From the NCBI GenBank assembly GCA_030158305.1, contig JAOATE010000079.1, positions 29,521-93,520 on the forward strand: a stretch of DNA of 64,000 nucleotides, given 5' to 3'. A program made the translations under genes and the position numbers. The stretch comes from Burkholderiaceae bacterium (GTDB taxonomy: Bacteria; Pseudomonadota; Gammaproteobacteria; Burkholderiales; Burkholderiaceae_B). This document shows positions 10,168-19,468 of this stretch, in pieces. The notes under the pieces are model-generated. The model saw nothing but the letters and a program-made list of their open reading frames with translations. It searched no databases and was not told the origin of the DNA. Each line of letters opens with the position of its first letter. Position 1 is the first letter of the stretch.

Positions 10168-11178
10168 TTAATCGACCTTTGCACCCGAGAGCTTGACCAG
10201 TTCTTGGTATTTTTGACGCTCCTGCCCCACCATCTCGGCAAACTGAACCGGCGTCAACGCTGGAGCATTTGATCCCATCTGTTTGAGACGTGTCTGAATA
10301 GCTGGATCAGCCAATGCAGCACTGTAGGCTTGGTGAAGCTTGGCGATCACTGCAGGTGGCGTACCGGCAGTCGTAAACACACCAAACCAAGTGCCCAGAT
10401 CAAACGGCTTGACTCCAGCCTCTTGAACAGTCGGCACCTCAGGCAAAATATCTGAGCGCTTGTCGGTCGTCACTGCCAAGGCCACAACCTTGCCTTCTTT
10501 AATCAAACTCGCTGCAGAAGCAAGATTGTCAAACATAAAATCAGACTGACCCGATAACAAAGCCAGCTTTGCAGGCGCCGCACCTTGATAAGGAATATGA
10601 ACAGTTTTGATCTGCGTGCGTGCAGACAACAACTCGCCCGCAAGGTGTCCTGCGCTACCCGAACCACCCGACCCGACATTCAACTTGCCGGGGTGCGCAA
10701 GGGCATACTTCACCAAGTCTTGCACTGTGCGGATATTATTTTTATCAGCAAATTCTTTATTGACGATCAACACATTGGGCACAGAGGCGACTAGGGCAAC
10801 CGGTGCAAAATCACGCACAGCATCGTATGGAATCTTGGAATAGAGCGCGGGATTGATCGCATGTGTTGCCACCGCACCCATTACCAACGAGTAGCCATCA
10901 GGCTGAGCCTTCGCAATGAGATCTGCGCCAATATTGCCGCCTGCACCAGGACGATTTTCCACCACCACGGGTTGACCGAGAGTGTTTTTTACCTGCTCAG
11001 CAAGCACGCGAGCCGTCGTATCGAGCGGGCCGCCTGGTGGGTAAGGCACCACGAAACGAATGGACTTGGTCGGCCAATCCGTGGAAGATTGCGCTTGCGC
11101 AGTCATCCCAAACGACACACTGCCCAGACCCAGCGCTAACAATAGGATTCTGCGAAGTCTACGGTGGGTCATATTCAT
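10168..11178 (-). CDS. TctC/Bug-family periplasmic substrate-binding protein
   Basis: Extracytoplasmic solute receptor of the tripartite tricarboxylate transporter (Bug) family, expanded in Alcaligenaceae. The ATG at 11178 gives MNMTHRRLRR, a hydrophobic core and an AQA-QS cleavage site; the longer frame back to 11280 would run into the ABC ATPase gene. The mature protein begins WPTKSIRFVVPYPPGGPLDTTARVLAEQ-like sequence, the ligand-loop signature, followed by VVENRPGAGGNIGAD. There are no TctA/TctB genes nearby, which is usual for orphan Bug proteins. It is 10 bases from aapP and may be read from the aap transcript. Ligand unknown. Confidence 0.9.
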   Translation of the reverse strand: MNMTHRRLRRILLLALGLGSVSFGMTAQAQSSTDWPTKSIRFVVPYPPGGPLDTTARVLAEQVKNTLGQPVVVENRPGAGGNIGADLIAKAQPDGYSLVMGAVATHAINPALYSKIPYDAVRDFAPVALVASVPNVLIVNKEFADKNNIRTVQDLVKYALAHPGKLNVGSGGSGSAGHLAGELLSARTQIKTVHIPYQGAAPAKLALLSGQSDFMFDNLASAASLIKEGKVVALAVTTDKRSDILPEVPTVQEAGVKPFDLGTWFGVFTTAGTPPAVIAKLHQAYSAALADPAIQTRLKQMGSNAPALTPVQFAEMVGQERQKYQELVKLSGAKVD

Positions 11179-11188
11179 GATGGTTCGC

Positions 11189-11929
11189 TTAATGGAGAAT
11201 TTGACTGAGAAAGAGCTTGGTACGTTCATTCTGGGGGTGGTCAAAGAATGCATCTGGCGTATTTTGCTCGATGATCTCACCCTGATCCATAAAAATCACA
11301 CGATCCGCAACTTTACGAGCAAACCCCATCTCATGCGTCACGCACAACATGGTCATCCCTGACTCTTCGGCGAGTCCAACCATGACATCCAAGACCTCTT
11401 TGACCATCTCGGGATCCAAGGCTGAAGTCGGCTCATCAAACAACATGATTTTGGGATCCATGCAAAGTGAGCGAGCGATGGCGACACGTTGCTGCTGTCC
11501 ACCTGACAATTGGCCAGGGAACTTCAGTGCTTGCTCGCTGATCCGCACACGCTCCAGATATTTCATGGCACGGGCTTCGGCTTCCGCCTTGGGGGTTTTC
11601 AACACCCAAATTGGACCAATCGTCAAATTTTCCAGCACAGTCAGATGTGGAAACAGGTTGAAGTGCTGAAACACCATACCCACTTCACGCCGAATAGCTT
11701 CGACATCTCGCAAATCATTGGTGATTTCGGTGCCGTCAACGATGATCTGACCTTTCTGATGCTCCTCGAGCCGATTGATACAGCGAATCAGCGTTGATTT
11801 TCCAGAGCCAGAGGGGCCGCACACAACGATGCGCTCACCTTGAGCGACATCCAGATTGATATTGCGCAACACGTGGAACTTACCGTACCACTTGTTGACG
11901 TCTTTCATGCGAATGATGGCGTCAGCCAT
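11189..11929 (-). CDS. aapP: General L-amino acid ABC transporter ATP-binding protein
   Basis: Cytoplasmic ATPase of a polar amino-acid importer (HisP/GlnQ/AapP group), 246 residues. Walker [10 protein letters not shown] at residues 38-46, Q-loop in [11 protein letters not shown], signature [15 protein letters not shown], Walker [13 protein letters not shown] and the switch His in CVTHEMGFA are all intact. It is the last transport gene of the aapJQMP set on the minus strand. Confidence 0.95.
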   Translation of the reverse strand: MADAIIRMKDVNKWYGKFHVLRNINLDVAQGERIVVCGPSGSGKSTLIRCINRLEEHQKGQIIVDGTEITNDLRDVEAIRREVGMVFQHFNLFPHLTVLENLTIGPIWVLKTPKAEAEARAMKYLERVRISEQALKFPGQLSGGQQQRVAIARSLCMDPKIMLFDEPTSALDPEMVKEVLDVMVGLAEESGMTMLCVTHEMGFARKVADRVIFMDQGEIIEQNTPDAFFDHPQNERTKLFLSQILH

Positions 11930-11949
11930 ACATATTCTCCAGAGATCGG

Positions 11950-11971
11950 GCGCGCCCAGAGATTGGCGCGC
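11950..11971 (-). repeat. Intercistronic hairpin between aapM and aapP
   Basis: A perfect 7-bp stem GCGCGCC/GGCGCGC with an 8-base loop fills the aapM-aapP gap. No U-run follows on the minus strand, so it is more likely an RNA-stability or processing hairpin than a terminator. Confidence 0.5.
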
Positions 11972-11976
11972 AGCCC

Positions 11977-13074
11977 CTAACGTTCATGACCAGTTGCGAG
12001 TCGCTTTTCAAGTGACTGGCTGTACTTGGACATTGAGTAGCAAAATACGAAATAAATCGCGGAAATAAAAATGTAGACCTCGACACTGAAGCCGCGCCAC
12101 GCTTGATCGGTCAAGGCGACCTTGGCAGCCTGGGTCAAGTCAAAAATACCAATGATGACCACCAGCGAAGTGTCTTTGAACAATGCGATAAACAATCCCA
12201 CCAATGGCGGAATCACAATCTTGAGCGCTTGGGGCAACACAATCAGGCGCATTTGCTGCCAATAGCTGAGACCTAACGAGTCCGCTCCCTCAAACTGTCC
12301 CTTGGGAATCGCCTGAAGTCCACCACGAATCGTCTCGGCCATATAGGCCGCTGCAAACAAAATAATGGCGATCTGCGCACGCAACAGCTTGTCGATATTC
12401 ATGCCCTCGGGCAAGAACAATGGCAGCATGACCGCCGACATAAACAGCAAACTAATCAGTGGAACTCCGCGAATAAGCTCGATGTACACCACACAAATAG
12501 ACTTGATGGCCGGCATGTTTGAGCGTCGTCCCAAGGCCAACACAATGCCCAATGGAAATGCGAGCGCAATACCAAAAGTCGACAAAATCAAGGTCAAAGG
12601 CAAGCCGCCCCACTGGCTATTCTCTACGTAAGTCAGGCCAAACACGCCGCCCCACATCAAAATAGCTACCGCGACGAGTGCAATCGTCCACATCACTAGC
12701 AAAGAGAGATTCCACAGCTTTCTCCAACCGCTCAGGATGATGGCACTCACCAAAATACCTGTCGCAATCAGCGGCCGCCATTGCTCATCATAAGGATATA
12801 AACCAAAGAGGATGATGCGGTGCTTTTCAACGATCATGGCCCAACAAGCACCTGTTGACTCACGGCACTGATCGGCGGTTGTGGCACTGACGTTCGCGTT
12901 GATGACAAACCAGTCCACCATTGCCGGAACGGTTGCCAGCAGCAACCAGACTGACAAAATGGTCAGCAGGCTATTGATGGGTGAGGAAAACAGCTGCGCG
13001 CGCATCCAAGCCAGCACACCAATGCCGGATGCTGGAGCCTGCTCTGTAGAGACCTTCGTCGTTGGTGTGCTCAT
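11977..13074 (-). CDS. aapM: General L-amino acid ABC transporter permease AapM
   Basis: Second membrane subunit of the aap importer. Several hydrophobic helices precede the inner-membrane permease core; the EAA loop is visible as [30 protein letters not shown], here described as [20 protein letters not shown]. The ATG at 13074 (MSTPTTKVS) is chosen because GGTGGAG lies 7 bases upstream and it begins right at the aapQ stop (13076); the start at 13095 would add seven residues inside aapQ. About 365 residues, with the long insert typical of AapM. Confidence 0.93.
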   Translation of the reverse strand: MSTPTTKVSTEQAPASGIGVLAWMRAQLFSSPINSLLTILSVWLLLATVPAMVDWFVINANVSATTADQCRESTGACWAMIVEKHRIILFGLYPYDEQWRPLIATGILVSAIILSGWRKLWNLSLLVMWTIALVAVAILMWGGVFGLTYVENSQWGGLPLTLILSTFGIALAFPLGIVLALGRRSNMPAIKSICVVYIELIRGVPLISLLFMSAVMLPLFLPEGMNIDKLLRAQIAIILFAAAYMAETIRGGLQAIPKGQFEGADSLGLSYWQQMRLIVLPQALKIVIPPLVGLFIALFKDTSLVVIIGIFDLTQAAKVALTDQAWRGFSVEVYIFISAIYFVFCYSMSKYSQSLEKRLATGHER

Positions 13075-13075
13075 A

Positions 13076-14266
13076 TTAACGCTCCACCAACGCAATGCGT
13101 TTGTTATACCAATTCATAAAGACAGAAATCGACAAACTCACCGTCAAGTAAGCTGCCATGATCATCATAATGCCCTCAATCGCCTGTCCGGTTTGATTCA
13201 GGGTCGTGTTAATCACCGAAACAATGTCCGGATAGCCGATAGCGACTGCAAGCGAGCTGTTTTTTGTAATGTTGAGATACTGACTCGTCATGGGCGGAAT
13301 AATGACGCGTAGCGCCTGAGGCAATACGATCAAACGCAACACCTGCCCGCGCTTGAGCCCAAGAGCTTCAGCCGCTTCCCACTGACCGCGGTTGACCGCC
13401 TGTATACCTGAGCGCACCACCTCTGCGATGAAGGCCGCCGTGTAGATCACCAAGCCAATCAACAACGCGGCGAACTCTGGAGACAAGGTCATCCCGCCAG
13501 CAAAGTTAAAGCCCTTGAGCTCAGGCACATCGAGTGTCATCGAAGTACCGCTAAAAAACCACAGCACCGCCGGGACAACAATCAACAGCACTAAGGACCA
13601 ACGGAATAAAGGAAAAATCTGACCTGTTTTTTCCTGGTTCTTACGCGCCCATTTGGCCATCACGATCATCAGCAACACAGAAACCAGCACGCCGATCACG
13701 AGCCAGAGCAATCCATCACCGTGGACGGTGGGCATTTGGACGCCACGGTTCGATACAAATATTCCTGGCAAGGGATGCAAGGCCTGACGCGGCCCGGGCA
13801 GCGTTTCCGAAATAATGGCGTACCAGAAAAAAAGCTGTAGAAGCAGTGGGACATTACGCATGACTTCAACGTAAATACTCGAAATCTTGCGGATCAACCA
13901 GTTGCTAGAGAGCCTTGCGATACCGATCAACGTACCCAGAATCGTGGCCAGCACAATTCCAATCAGGGCAACACGCAGTGTATTGAGCAAACCCACCGTG
14001 ATCGCTCGACCATAGGTGCTCGCAGGACTGTATGCAATGGGGGTCTCGCCAATAGCAAAACCTGCTTCTCTGTCGAGGAAAGCAAAACCAGTGGAGATAT
14101 TACGCGCTGACAAATTACTCAGCGTGTTGTGAATCAAAAACCATGCCGCGCCGCCAACAGCAAGCAAGGCAAGGATTTGGTAAATAATCGAGCGCGTGCC
14201 TGGATCATTCCAAGACAAACGTCTTCGAGCGGGAGGGACAACAAGAGAATCTTTAGGCTTCGTCAT
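13076..14266 (-). CDS. aapQ: General L-amino acid ABC transporter permease AapQ
   Basis: Membrane subunit of 396 residues. The N-terminal cytoplasmic stretch and first helix are followed by a periplasmic segment with ISTGFAFLDREAGFAIGE, a hallmark of AapQ/BztB. The C-terminal permease core carries the EAA loop GQWEAAEALGLKRGQVLRLI and VLPQALRVIIPP. It pairs with AapM to form the heterodimeric channel and nearly abuts that gene, implying coupled translation. Confidence 0.94.
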   Translation of the reverse strand: MTKPKDSLVVPPARRRLSWNDPGTRSIIYQILALLAVGGAAWFLIHNTLSNLSARNISTGFAFLDREAGFAIGETPIAYSPASTYGRAITVGLLNTLRVALIGIVLATILGTLIGIARLSSNWLIRKISSIYVEVMRNVPLLLQLFFWYAIISETLPGPRQALHPLPGIFVSNRGVQMPTVHGDGLLWLVIGVLVSVLLMIVMAKWARKNQEKTGQIFPLFRWSLVLLIVVPAVLWFFSGTSMTLDVPELKGFNFAGGMTLSPEFAALLIGLVIYTAAFIAEVVRSGIQAVNRGQWEAAEALGLKRGQVLRLIVLPQALRVIIPPMTSQYLNITKNSSLAVAIGYPDIVSVINTTLNQTGQAIEGIMMIMAAYLTVSLSISVFMNWYNKRIALVER

Positions 14267-14272
14267 AACGTA

Positions 14273-14295
14273 GGGCGACCGCAGAGCGGTCGCCC
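14273..14295 (-). repeat. Strong intercistronic hairpin between aapJ and aapQ
   Basis: A perfect 10-bp GC-rich stem (GGGCGACCGC / GCGGTCGCCC) with a 3-base AGA loop lies just after the aapJ stop codon. There is no U-run on the minus strand. Such hairpins after a binding-protein gene usually protect the upstream mRNA from 3' exonucleases and so raise binding protein over permease; that role is inferred here. Confidence 0.7.
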
Positions 14296-14312
14296 CTATG
14301 TGTCAATTAAAT

Positions 14313-15329
14313 TTAGCGGATAGGCCAAGCGTACATCAAACCGCCATTGGTCCACTGTGCATTCAGACCACGCTCAAGCTTGAGAGGAGTCTTGGGTCCA
14401 ATGTTGCGATCAAAGCTTTCGCCGTAGTTACCGACTTGCTTGATGATGTCGTAAGCCCACTTTTCTGAGACGCCCAAGTTTTTACCCATTCCTGGTGTCA
14501 CGCCCAAAATACGCTGAATGTTTGGATTGGTGCTCTTTAGCATTTCATCGACATTCTTTTGGGTGATGCCATACTCTTCAGCTTCGAGCATTGCGTAGAG
14601 CGTCCAACGGACAACGTTCAACCACTGCTCGTCACCTTGACGAACCTGTGGGCCCAAAGGCTCTTTTGAAAGGTTCTCAGGCAAGATAATGTTGTTTGCA
14701 GGATTCTTGAGTGTCGTACGTGAAGAAGCAAGTCCTGACTTATCTGTCGTGTAAGCATCGCAACGACCGGAGTCATAGGCACGAACCACTTCGTCAACCT
14801 TCTCGATCACCACTGGCTTGAAAGTCAGCTTGTTGGCGCGGAACCAATCAGCCAAGTTCAGCTCTGTCGTGGTGCCAGGCTGGACGCAAATGGTTGCGCC
14901 GTTGAGTTCTTTGGCACTCTTGATGTTCAAGTCTTTACGAACCATCAAACCCTGGCTGTCATAAAAGTTGACGCCAGCACCCAGCAAGCCGAGTGAAGTG
15001 TCGCGTGTCATGGTCTGGGTAGTGTTGCGTGTCAACACGTCGATTTCGCCAGACTGCAATGCTGTGAAGCGTTGCTGAGCGGTCAAGGGAGTGAACTTAA
15101 CCTTGGAAGCATCGCCAAACATGACGGCAGCCACACCACGGCACAGGTCGATATCCAGACCAGACCAGACGCCCTTGCTGTCAGGGGCTGAAAAACCGGC
15201 CAAACCTGTGTTTGTTCCGCACTGGACAAAGCCTTTCTTTTTGACGTTATCAAACGTGGGGCCCGCCTGCGCGACTGTGTTGGCCGCAAGCATGGCTGCG
15301 CCGACGACTGCTAGTTTCAAGAATTTCAT
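14313..15329 (-). CDS. aapJ: General L-amino acid ABC transporter substrate-binding protein
   Basis: Periplasmic receptor of the aap importer (AapJ/BztA family), 338 residues. A signal peptide MKFLKLAVVGAAMLAANTVA ends near AQA-GP. Family motifs follow: KGFVQCGTNTGLAGFS, WSGLDIDLCRGVAAVMFGD, a VQPGTTTELNLADWF segment and the C-terminal GGLMYAWPIR. GGAG is 9 bases before the ATG. It is first in the operon, consistent with a need for excess receptor. In Rhizobium the system takes up a broad range of L-amino acids; specificity here is inferred. Confidence 0.95.
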   Translation of the reverse strand: MKFLKLAVVGAAMLAANTVAQAGPTFDNVKKKGFVQCGTNTGLAGFSAPDSKGVWSGLDIDLCRGVAAVMFGDASKVKFTPLTAQQRFTALQSGEIDVLTRNTTQTMTRDTSLGLLGAGVNFYDSQGLMVRKDLNIKSAKELNGATICVQPGTTTELNLADWFRANKLTFKPVVIEKVDEVVRAYDSGRCDAYTTDKSGLASSRTTLKNPANNIILPENLSKEPLGPQVRQGDEQWLNVVRWTLYAMLEAEEYGITQKNVDEMLKSTNPNIQRILGVTPGMGKNLGVSEKWAYDIIKQVGNYGESFDRNIGPKTPLKLERGLNAQWTNGGLMYAWPIR

Positions 15330-15414
15330 TAATCGATCTCCGAAATACTAAAGGGTACGGCAGCCAAAGGGCCAACCGCAGGTCTGATTGTGCAAGGCAC
15401 CAATGGTAGCCTTA

Positions 15415-15433
15415 CATACAGAAGGACTGTATG
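15415..15433. promoter_or_regulatory. Candidate operator for aapJ (7-bp dyad)
   Basis: CATACAG-AAGGA-CTGTATG is a perfect 7-bp inverted repeat with a 5-base spacer covering the -10 box of the proposed aapJ promoter. The position fits repression of amino-acid uptake. The binding regulator is not identifiable in the window. Confidence 0.5.
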
Positions 15434-15454
15434 GGGGAAATCCCTCGCAGTCAA
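15426..15454 (-). promoter_or_regulatory. Candidate sigma-70 promoter for aapJQMP
   Basis: On the minus strand TTGACT (15454-15449) and TACAGT (15431-15426) are separated by exactly 17 bases, about 95 bases upstream of aapJ. The -10 box lies inside an inverted repeat described separately, so the site is plausibly regulated. Confidence 0.5.
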
Positions 15455-15499
15455 TAATTCCTGCATCATAAGCTCATATATTTACGTGCAGGCAAGGTT

Positions 15500-15524
15500 A
15501 TCATTAGGGAAAAACCTAAGTGAT
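15500..15524 (+). promoter_or_regulatory. ftsE: Hairpin over the ftsE translation start region
   Basis: ATCA-TTAGG pairs with CCTAA-(G)-TGAT around a GAAAAA loop, ending 3 bases before the ftsE ATG. No clear Shine-Dalgarno sequence precedes ftsE. The hairpin may restrict ribosome entry; this is inference from pairing only. Confidence 0.3.
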
Positions 15525-15527
15525 GCC

Positions 15528-16262
15528 ATGATCGAATTCCAGCATGTATTCAAATCCTATGGCCAAGGACGTAATATCTTGGCCGATATTTCTTTTCGCG
15601 TCGCCGCCGGAGAGTTTGTTTACGTGGCGGGTCCATCCGGGGCTGGCAAGTCCACGCTTTTAAAGCTAATTGCCGGCCTGGAGTCGCCTAGTCGCGGCTC
15701 CATCCAAGTCAATGGCCATAAGCTCGAGCAGCTTTCCGCACGCGCCAGGCCTTACCTGAGGCGCTCTGTGGGTGTCATTTTGCAAGACACGCACCTTCTT
15801 TATGACCGAAGTGCAATTGAAAACGTCTTATTACCGCTAACCGTGACGGGTCTCGCTTCTGAAGTGGCCCGTGCCCGCGCCCGTGCTGCGCTTGAAAAAG
15901 TAGGCCTTATTACCAAAGAAAACGTTCCACCCATCGAGCTTTCTGGCGGAGAGCAACAACGACTGGCGATTGCGCGTGCGATTGTGAACCGACCCGCTAT
16001 TTTGATTGCTGATGAACCTACCGCCAGCCTCGACAAAGACACCGCACGTCGCATCATGTCTGTTTTCAAAGACTTCAACCGCGTAGGCGTGACCACTGTG
16101 ATTGCTTCGCATGACGATGAACTGATGGCCGAATACGCCACCCGAGCTTTCAAAGTTGAGCCCGGCAAGTTTGCCGACTCAGCGGCCAGACGCTCAACCT
16201 CCGCACCTGTTCACGCATCGGGGTCCGGACACATCGAACCTAGCATCGGTGGAGCCATTTAA
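15528..16262 (+). CDS. ftsE: Cell division ATP-binding protein FtsE
   Basis: ABC-type ATPase that with FtsX acts at the divisome to activate periplasmic peptidoglycan hydrolases. The ATG at 15528 gives the standard MIEFQHVFKSYGQG start; the longer frame back to 15390 has no support. Walker A GPSGAGKST (residues 35-43), signature LSGGEQQRLAIARA, Walker B ILIADEPTASLD and switch ASHDDELM are present. About 244 residues, some 20 more than E. coli FtsE, because of a Ser/His/Ala-rich C-terminal tail. Its stop overlaps the ftsX start by one base. Confidence 0.94.
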   Translation: MIEFQHVFKSYGQGRNILADISFRVAAGEFVYVAGPSGAGKSTLLKLIAGLESPSRGSIQVNGHKLEQLSARARPYLRRSVGVILQDTHLLYDRSAIENVLLPLTVTGLASEVARARARAALEKVGLITKENVPPIELSGGEQQRLAIARAIVNRPAILIADEPTASLDKDTARRIMSVFKDFNRVGVTTVIASHDDELMAEYATRAFKVEPGKFADSAARRSTSAPVHASGSGHIEPSIGGAI

Positions 16263-17170
16263 TGAAAAGCTTGCTCAGACAGCACCGCTACGCAATCACC
16301 GTGACCCTGAGACGATTGCTGGCTCAGCCAATCTCCTCTTTAACGAATTTATTAGTGATCGCTCTCGCGTTGGCACTACCATTACTAGGAGCCTCTTTTC
16401 TGATCTCGATTGAACCGGTCGCCAAACAAGTCTCAGTGACACCTGAGCTCACGGTGTTTCTAAAAACCGATGCCGCACCCACTGCCGCTGAACAGCTGGC
16501 GCGCAGGATTCGTGATGAGCATGCCGAGCAAATCGTCAAAGTACGCGTCATTTCTAAACAACGCGCACTCGAGGATCTACGCGCGAATCCAGCTTGGGAG
16601 CAAGCGTTAAAAGTACTGCCGGTCAATCCACTTCCTGATGCCATCGTTGTGGAGCTCGCGCCAGGAGATGACCTCGCCAAGCGCGCAGATCAATTGGCAA
16701 ACGTTTTACGTAAATGGCAGGGTGTCGACATCGTCCAGCTTGACAGCGCCTGGGTGCAACGTCTTGAGGCACTATTACGCTTTGGGCGAATCGGCCTCTT
16801 ACTACTCGCACTGAGTGTCATGCTGGTGGTGCTCGCCACGGTATTCAATACAGTCCGTATGCAGGCGCTTTCTCAACGAGAGGAAATTGGAGTCGCACGC
16901 TTAGTCGGGGCAACGGAATCTTTTGTCCGGCGGCCTTTTTTATACTTAGGTGCGTTGACCTGTAGCTTAGCGGCACTTATTAGTTTGGGTATTGCTCGCC
17001 TGACACTCGCCCCACTCAATGATGCGCTTGCTTCGCTTGCGCGCACCTATGATGCGGAGTTTGCGCTCACACTCCCAGCACCGCTCGTCCTGACTGCCTG
17101 CGTTCTGATTGTGGCCGCCCTTGGCGCGCTTTCGGCCAGATGGTCCGTGCAACGCAACACTCGCTTCTAG
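16262..17170 (+). CDS. ftsX: Cell division protein FtsX
   Basis: Membrane partner of FtsE, 302 residues. A short cytoplasmic N-terminus with TLRRLLAQPISSLTNLLVIAL leads into helix 1, then a periplasmic domain (about residues 45-165, starting VSVTPELTVFLK) and three C-terminal helices. The MQALSQREEIGVARLVGATESFVRRPFL segment, between helices 2 and 3, is the FtsX/MacB-type cytoplasmic coupling loop. Start overlaps the ftsE stop by one base, indicating translational coupling. Confidence 0.94.
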   Translation: MKSLLRQHRYAITVTLRRLLAQPISSLTNLLVIALALALPLLGASFLISIEPVAKQVSVTPELTVFLKTDAAPTAAEQLARRIRDEHAEQIVKVRVISKQRALEDLRANPAWEQALKVLPVNPLPDAIVVELAPGDDLAKRADQLANVLRKWQGVDIVQLDSAWVQRLEALLRFGRIGLLLLALSVMLVVLATVFNTVRMQALSQREEIGVARLVGATESFVRRPFLYLGALTCSLAALISLGIARLTLAPLNDALASLARTYDAEFALTLPAPLVLTACVLIVAALGALSARWSVQRNTRF

Positions 17171-17190
17171 TCACCTCAACGCATCACAAT

Positions 17191-18279
17191 ATGAGACTCG
17201 CCAACCGAGTAATTGCATGGCAACGCACCCATGGTCGCCATGACTTACCGTGGCAAAACACGCGTGATCCATACCGCGTGTGGCTCTCCGAAATCATGTT
17301 GCAGCAAACTCAAGTCAGTGCGGTGATCGAATACTACCAACGCTTTTTAAAGCACTTTCCAGACGTTGAAAAACTCGCCCTCGCAACACCCGAGGCCGTA
17401 ATGGCCCAATGGGCAGGTCTCGGTTATTACGCACGCGCGCGCAATCTTCATGCCTGCGCAAAGCGCGTGATGACAGAATGGAATGGATCTTTTCCTGGTG
17501 ACGCAGCCGGGCTCGCCACGCTACCCGGCATTGGGCCCTCCACCGCAGCCGCCATTGCTTCTTTTTGTTTTGGAGAGCGCGCAGCGATTCTGGATGGCAA
17601 CGTCAAGCGCGTCTTTGCCAGATACTTTGCGGTCGAAGGCGATCCGACACAGCGCGCCACAGAAATACAACTTTGGCAGCTCGCCCGTGAGCAGCTTCCC
17701 TCCGTCAAAACATGCACGACCGACCCAGAGGCAATGGCGCGCTATACGCAAGGTCAAATGGATCTTGGCGCCACACTTTGCACGCGCAGTCGTCCGCGAT
17801 GCGCTGAATGTCCGATTGAAAAAGGCTGTCTCGCCCGTAGCACGGGTCGAACAGAGGAGCTACCTTGGCCACGCCAACGCAAGGTTTTACCTGAACGCAC
17901 AACGGGGATGATGGTGGCCTATGGCGACAACCACGTGCTACTGGAGCAACGACCCGACACCGGAATCTGGGGTGGGTTATGGAGTCTGCCTGAGTTCAAA
18001 ACGTCTGACACGCCAGAGCAAGCCTGCCACTCACTCGGCCTCCAATCTCAAACATTACAAACATTGACGCCCTTTCTACATGTCTTTACCCACTATCGCT
18101 TGACGATTTCGCCATTGCTCGCGCAGGTACCCCCTAATAGCGATCAATTGAGCACCACATCCAATCAGCGTCGATGGGTACATGTCGAACAACTCGATAC
18201 ACTTGGCCTGCCCGCCCCCGTTCGCAAACTACTGGAGGGCCTTCGGGCAGATCAACTGTTGCAATCACGGAGAGAGTGA
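17191..18279 (+). CDS. mutY: Adenine DNA glycosylase MutY
   Basis: Removes adenine mispaired with 8-oxoguanine in base-excision repair. The N-terminal catalytic domain has WLSEIMLQQTQV with the catalytic Glu, the helix-hairpin-helix LPGIGPSTAAAI and ILDGNVKRV with the catalytic Asp. The [4Fe-4S] ligands follow as C-x6-C-x2-C-x5-C (CTRSRPRCAECPIEKGC). A C-terminal NUDIX-like domain for 8-oxoG recognition begins near GMMVAYGDNHVLLEQRP. The ATG at 17191 (MRLANRVIAWQ) starts 20 bases after ftsX; a start at 17140 inside ftsX is possible but adds an atypical leader. About 362 residues. Confidence 0.94.
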   Translation: MRLANRVIAWQRTHGRHDLPWQNTRDPYRVWLSEIMLQQTQVSAVIEYYQRFLKHFPDVEKLALATPEAVMAQWAGLGYYARARNLHACAKRVMTEWNGSFPGDAAGLATLPGIGPSTAAAIASFCFGERAAILDGNVKRVFARYFAVEGDPTQRATEIQLWQLAREQLPSVKTCTTDPEAMARYTQGQMDLGATLCTRSRPRCAECPIEKGCLARSTGRTEELPWPRQRKVLPERTTGMMVAYGDNHVLLEQRPDTGIWGGLWSLPEFKTSDTPEQACHSLGLQSQTLQTLTPFLHVFTHYRLTISPLLAQVPPNSDQLSTTSNQRRWVHVEQLDTLGLPAPVRKLLEGLRADQLLQSRRE

Positions 18280-18328
18280 GGTGGGCACGGCTGTCCGCCT
18301 GAAGTGATTCAGATCAAGACTTGCACGG

Positions 18329-19468
18329 TCAAGTCTCACTATTAGGCAGGTAATGGCTAATGCTCATGAGCATGCCGCACGCAATACCAATCGTCACTAA
18401 CGCTGTGCCACCATAACTGAGTAACGGCAAGGGCACGCCGACAACTGGCAACAAGCCCGTGACCATTCCGATATTGACGAACACATAGACAAATAAAACC
18501 ATTGTGAGTGCGCCTGCTAACAAGCGACTGCCGTGGGTCGGCGCGCGAATGGCGATTGCGAGTCCTCGAAAGACAAGTAACAAATACAAGATTAATAACG
18601 TTACGCCACCATACAAGCCAAACTCTTCTGCAAACACCGCAAAAATAAAGTCTGTTGTACGCTCAGGAATGAAGTCCAGATGAGTCTGGGTGCCACTCAT
18701 ATAACCCTTGCCATACACGCCACCCGAACCCACAGCGATCGTGGACTGAATCGTGTGAAATCCCTTGCCTAAGGGATCGTTATTCGGATCCAGCAACGTG
18801 CATACGCGATGCTTTTGGTAGTCATGCAACACCACCCAGTCTGTACCTTCTTGGCACAGATCCTTTTGATACACAATGATGCCGCCAATACCCACCACGG
18901 CGGCAATCGTGATGGGGATGAGCAACTTGAATGACAAGCCTGCAAAATAAATCACGCAAAACCCTGCACCGAAGACTAGTAAAGCGGTCCCGAGATCGGG
19001 TTGTTTCACAATCAATACAAACGGGACGAGCAATAATGCGCCGGCCGCAAAAAAATCATAAAACCGCAAAGAGCTTTCCCGCTTGTGAAAATACCAAGCT
19101 AGCATTAAAGGCACTGCAATTTTGAGCATTTCAGAGGGCTGAATCCGAATAAAACCTAGATTGAGCCAACGCGTGGCGCCTTTGCTAGTGTGACCAAAAA
19201 GCTCAACGCCTAAAAGTAGCACCACACCCACAACATAAAACGGCACAGCAAATTTCAAGATGTATTGGAAAGGCACCATCGCCACAATCCACATGACCCC
19301 CAGCCCAATCAGCAAGTTACGCAAATGATCGGCATAACGCCAGTCGGTACCACCCACAGCAGAATGCATCACCAGCAACCCCGTTGCACCCAAGAGCAGC
19401 AGCACAATCATGAGCGGCCAATCAAAGGCTGTAATGCCTCGCAGGAGAAATTTAAAAATCAATTTCAT
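18329..19468 (-). CDS. rodA: Peptidoglycan glycosyltransferase RodA (SEDS family)
   Basis: Multi-pass membrane polymerase of the elongasome that works with PBP2. Starting at MKLIFKFLLRGITAFDW (ATG 19468), the protein has about 10 hydrophobic segments. SEDS features: TSKGATRWLNLGFIRIQPSEMLKIAVPL, described as GATRWLNLGFIRIQPSE, and LPVVGVPLPLLSYGGTALV near the C-terminus. Its ATG overlaps the mrdA stop in an ATGA arrangement, so the two are translationally coupled. About 379 residues. Confidence 0.95.
   Translation of the reverse strand: MKLIFKFLLRGITAFDWPLMIVLLLLGATGLLVMHSAVGGTDWRYADHLRNLLIGLGVMWIVAMVPFQYILKFAVPFYVVGVVLLLGVELFGHTSKGATRWLNLGFIRIQPSEMLKIAVPLMLAWYFHKRESSLRFYDFFAAGALLLVPFVLIVKQPDLGTALLVFGAGFCVIYFAGLSFKLLIPITIAAVVGIGGIIVYQKDLCQEGTDWVVLHDYQKHRVCTLLDPNNDPLGKGFHTIQSTIAVGSGGVYGKGYMSGTQTHLDFIPERTTDFIFAVFAEEFGLYGGVTLLILYLLLVFRGLAIAIRAPTHGSRLLAGALTMVLFVYVFVNIGMVTGLLPVVGVPLPLLSYGGTALVTIGIACGMLMSISHYLPNSET

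Noticed and set aside
18317..18336. 7-bp hairpin between mutY and rodA as a terminator
   Set aside because: AGACTTG/CAAGTCT stem has no T-run on either side and overlaps the rodA end; support too weak.
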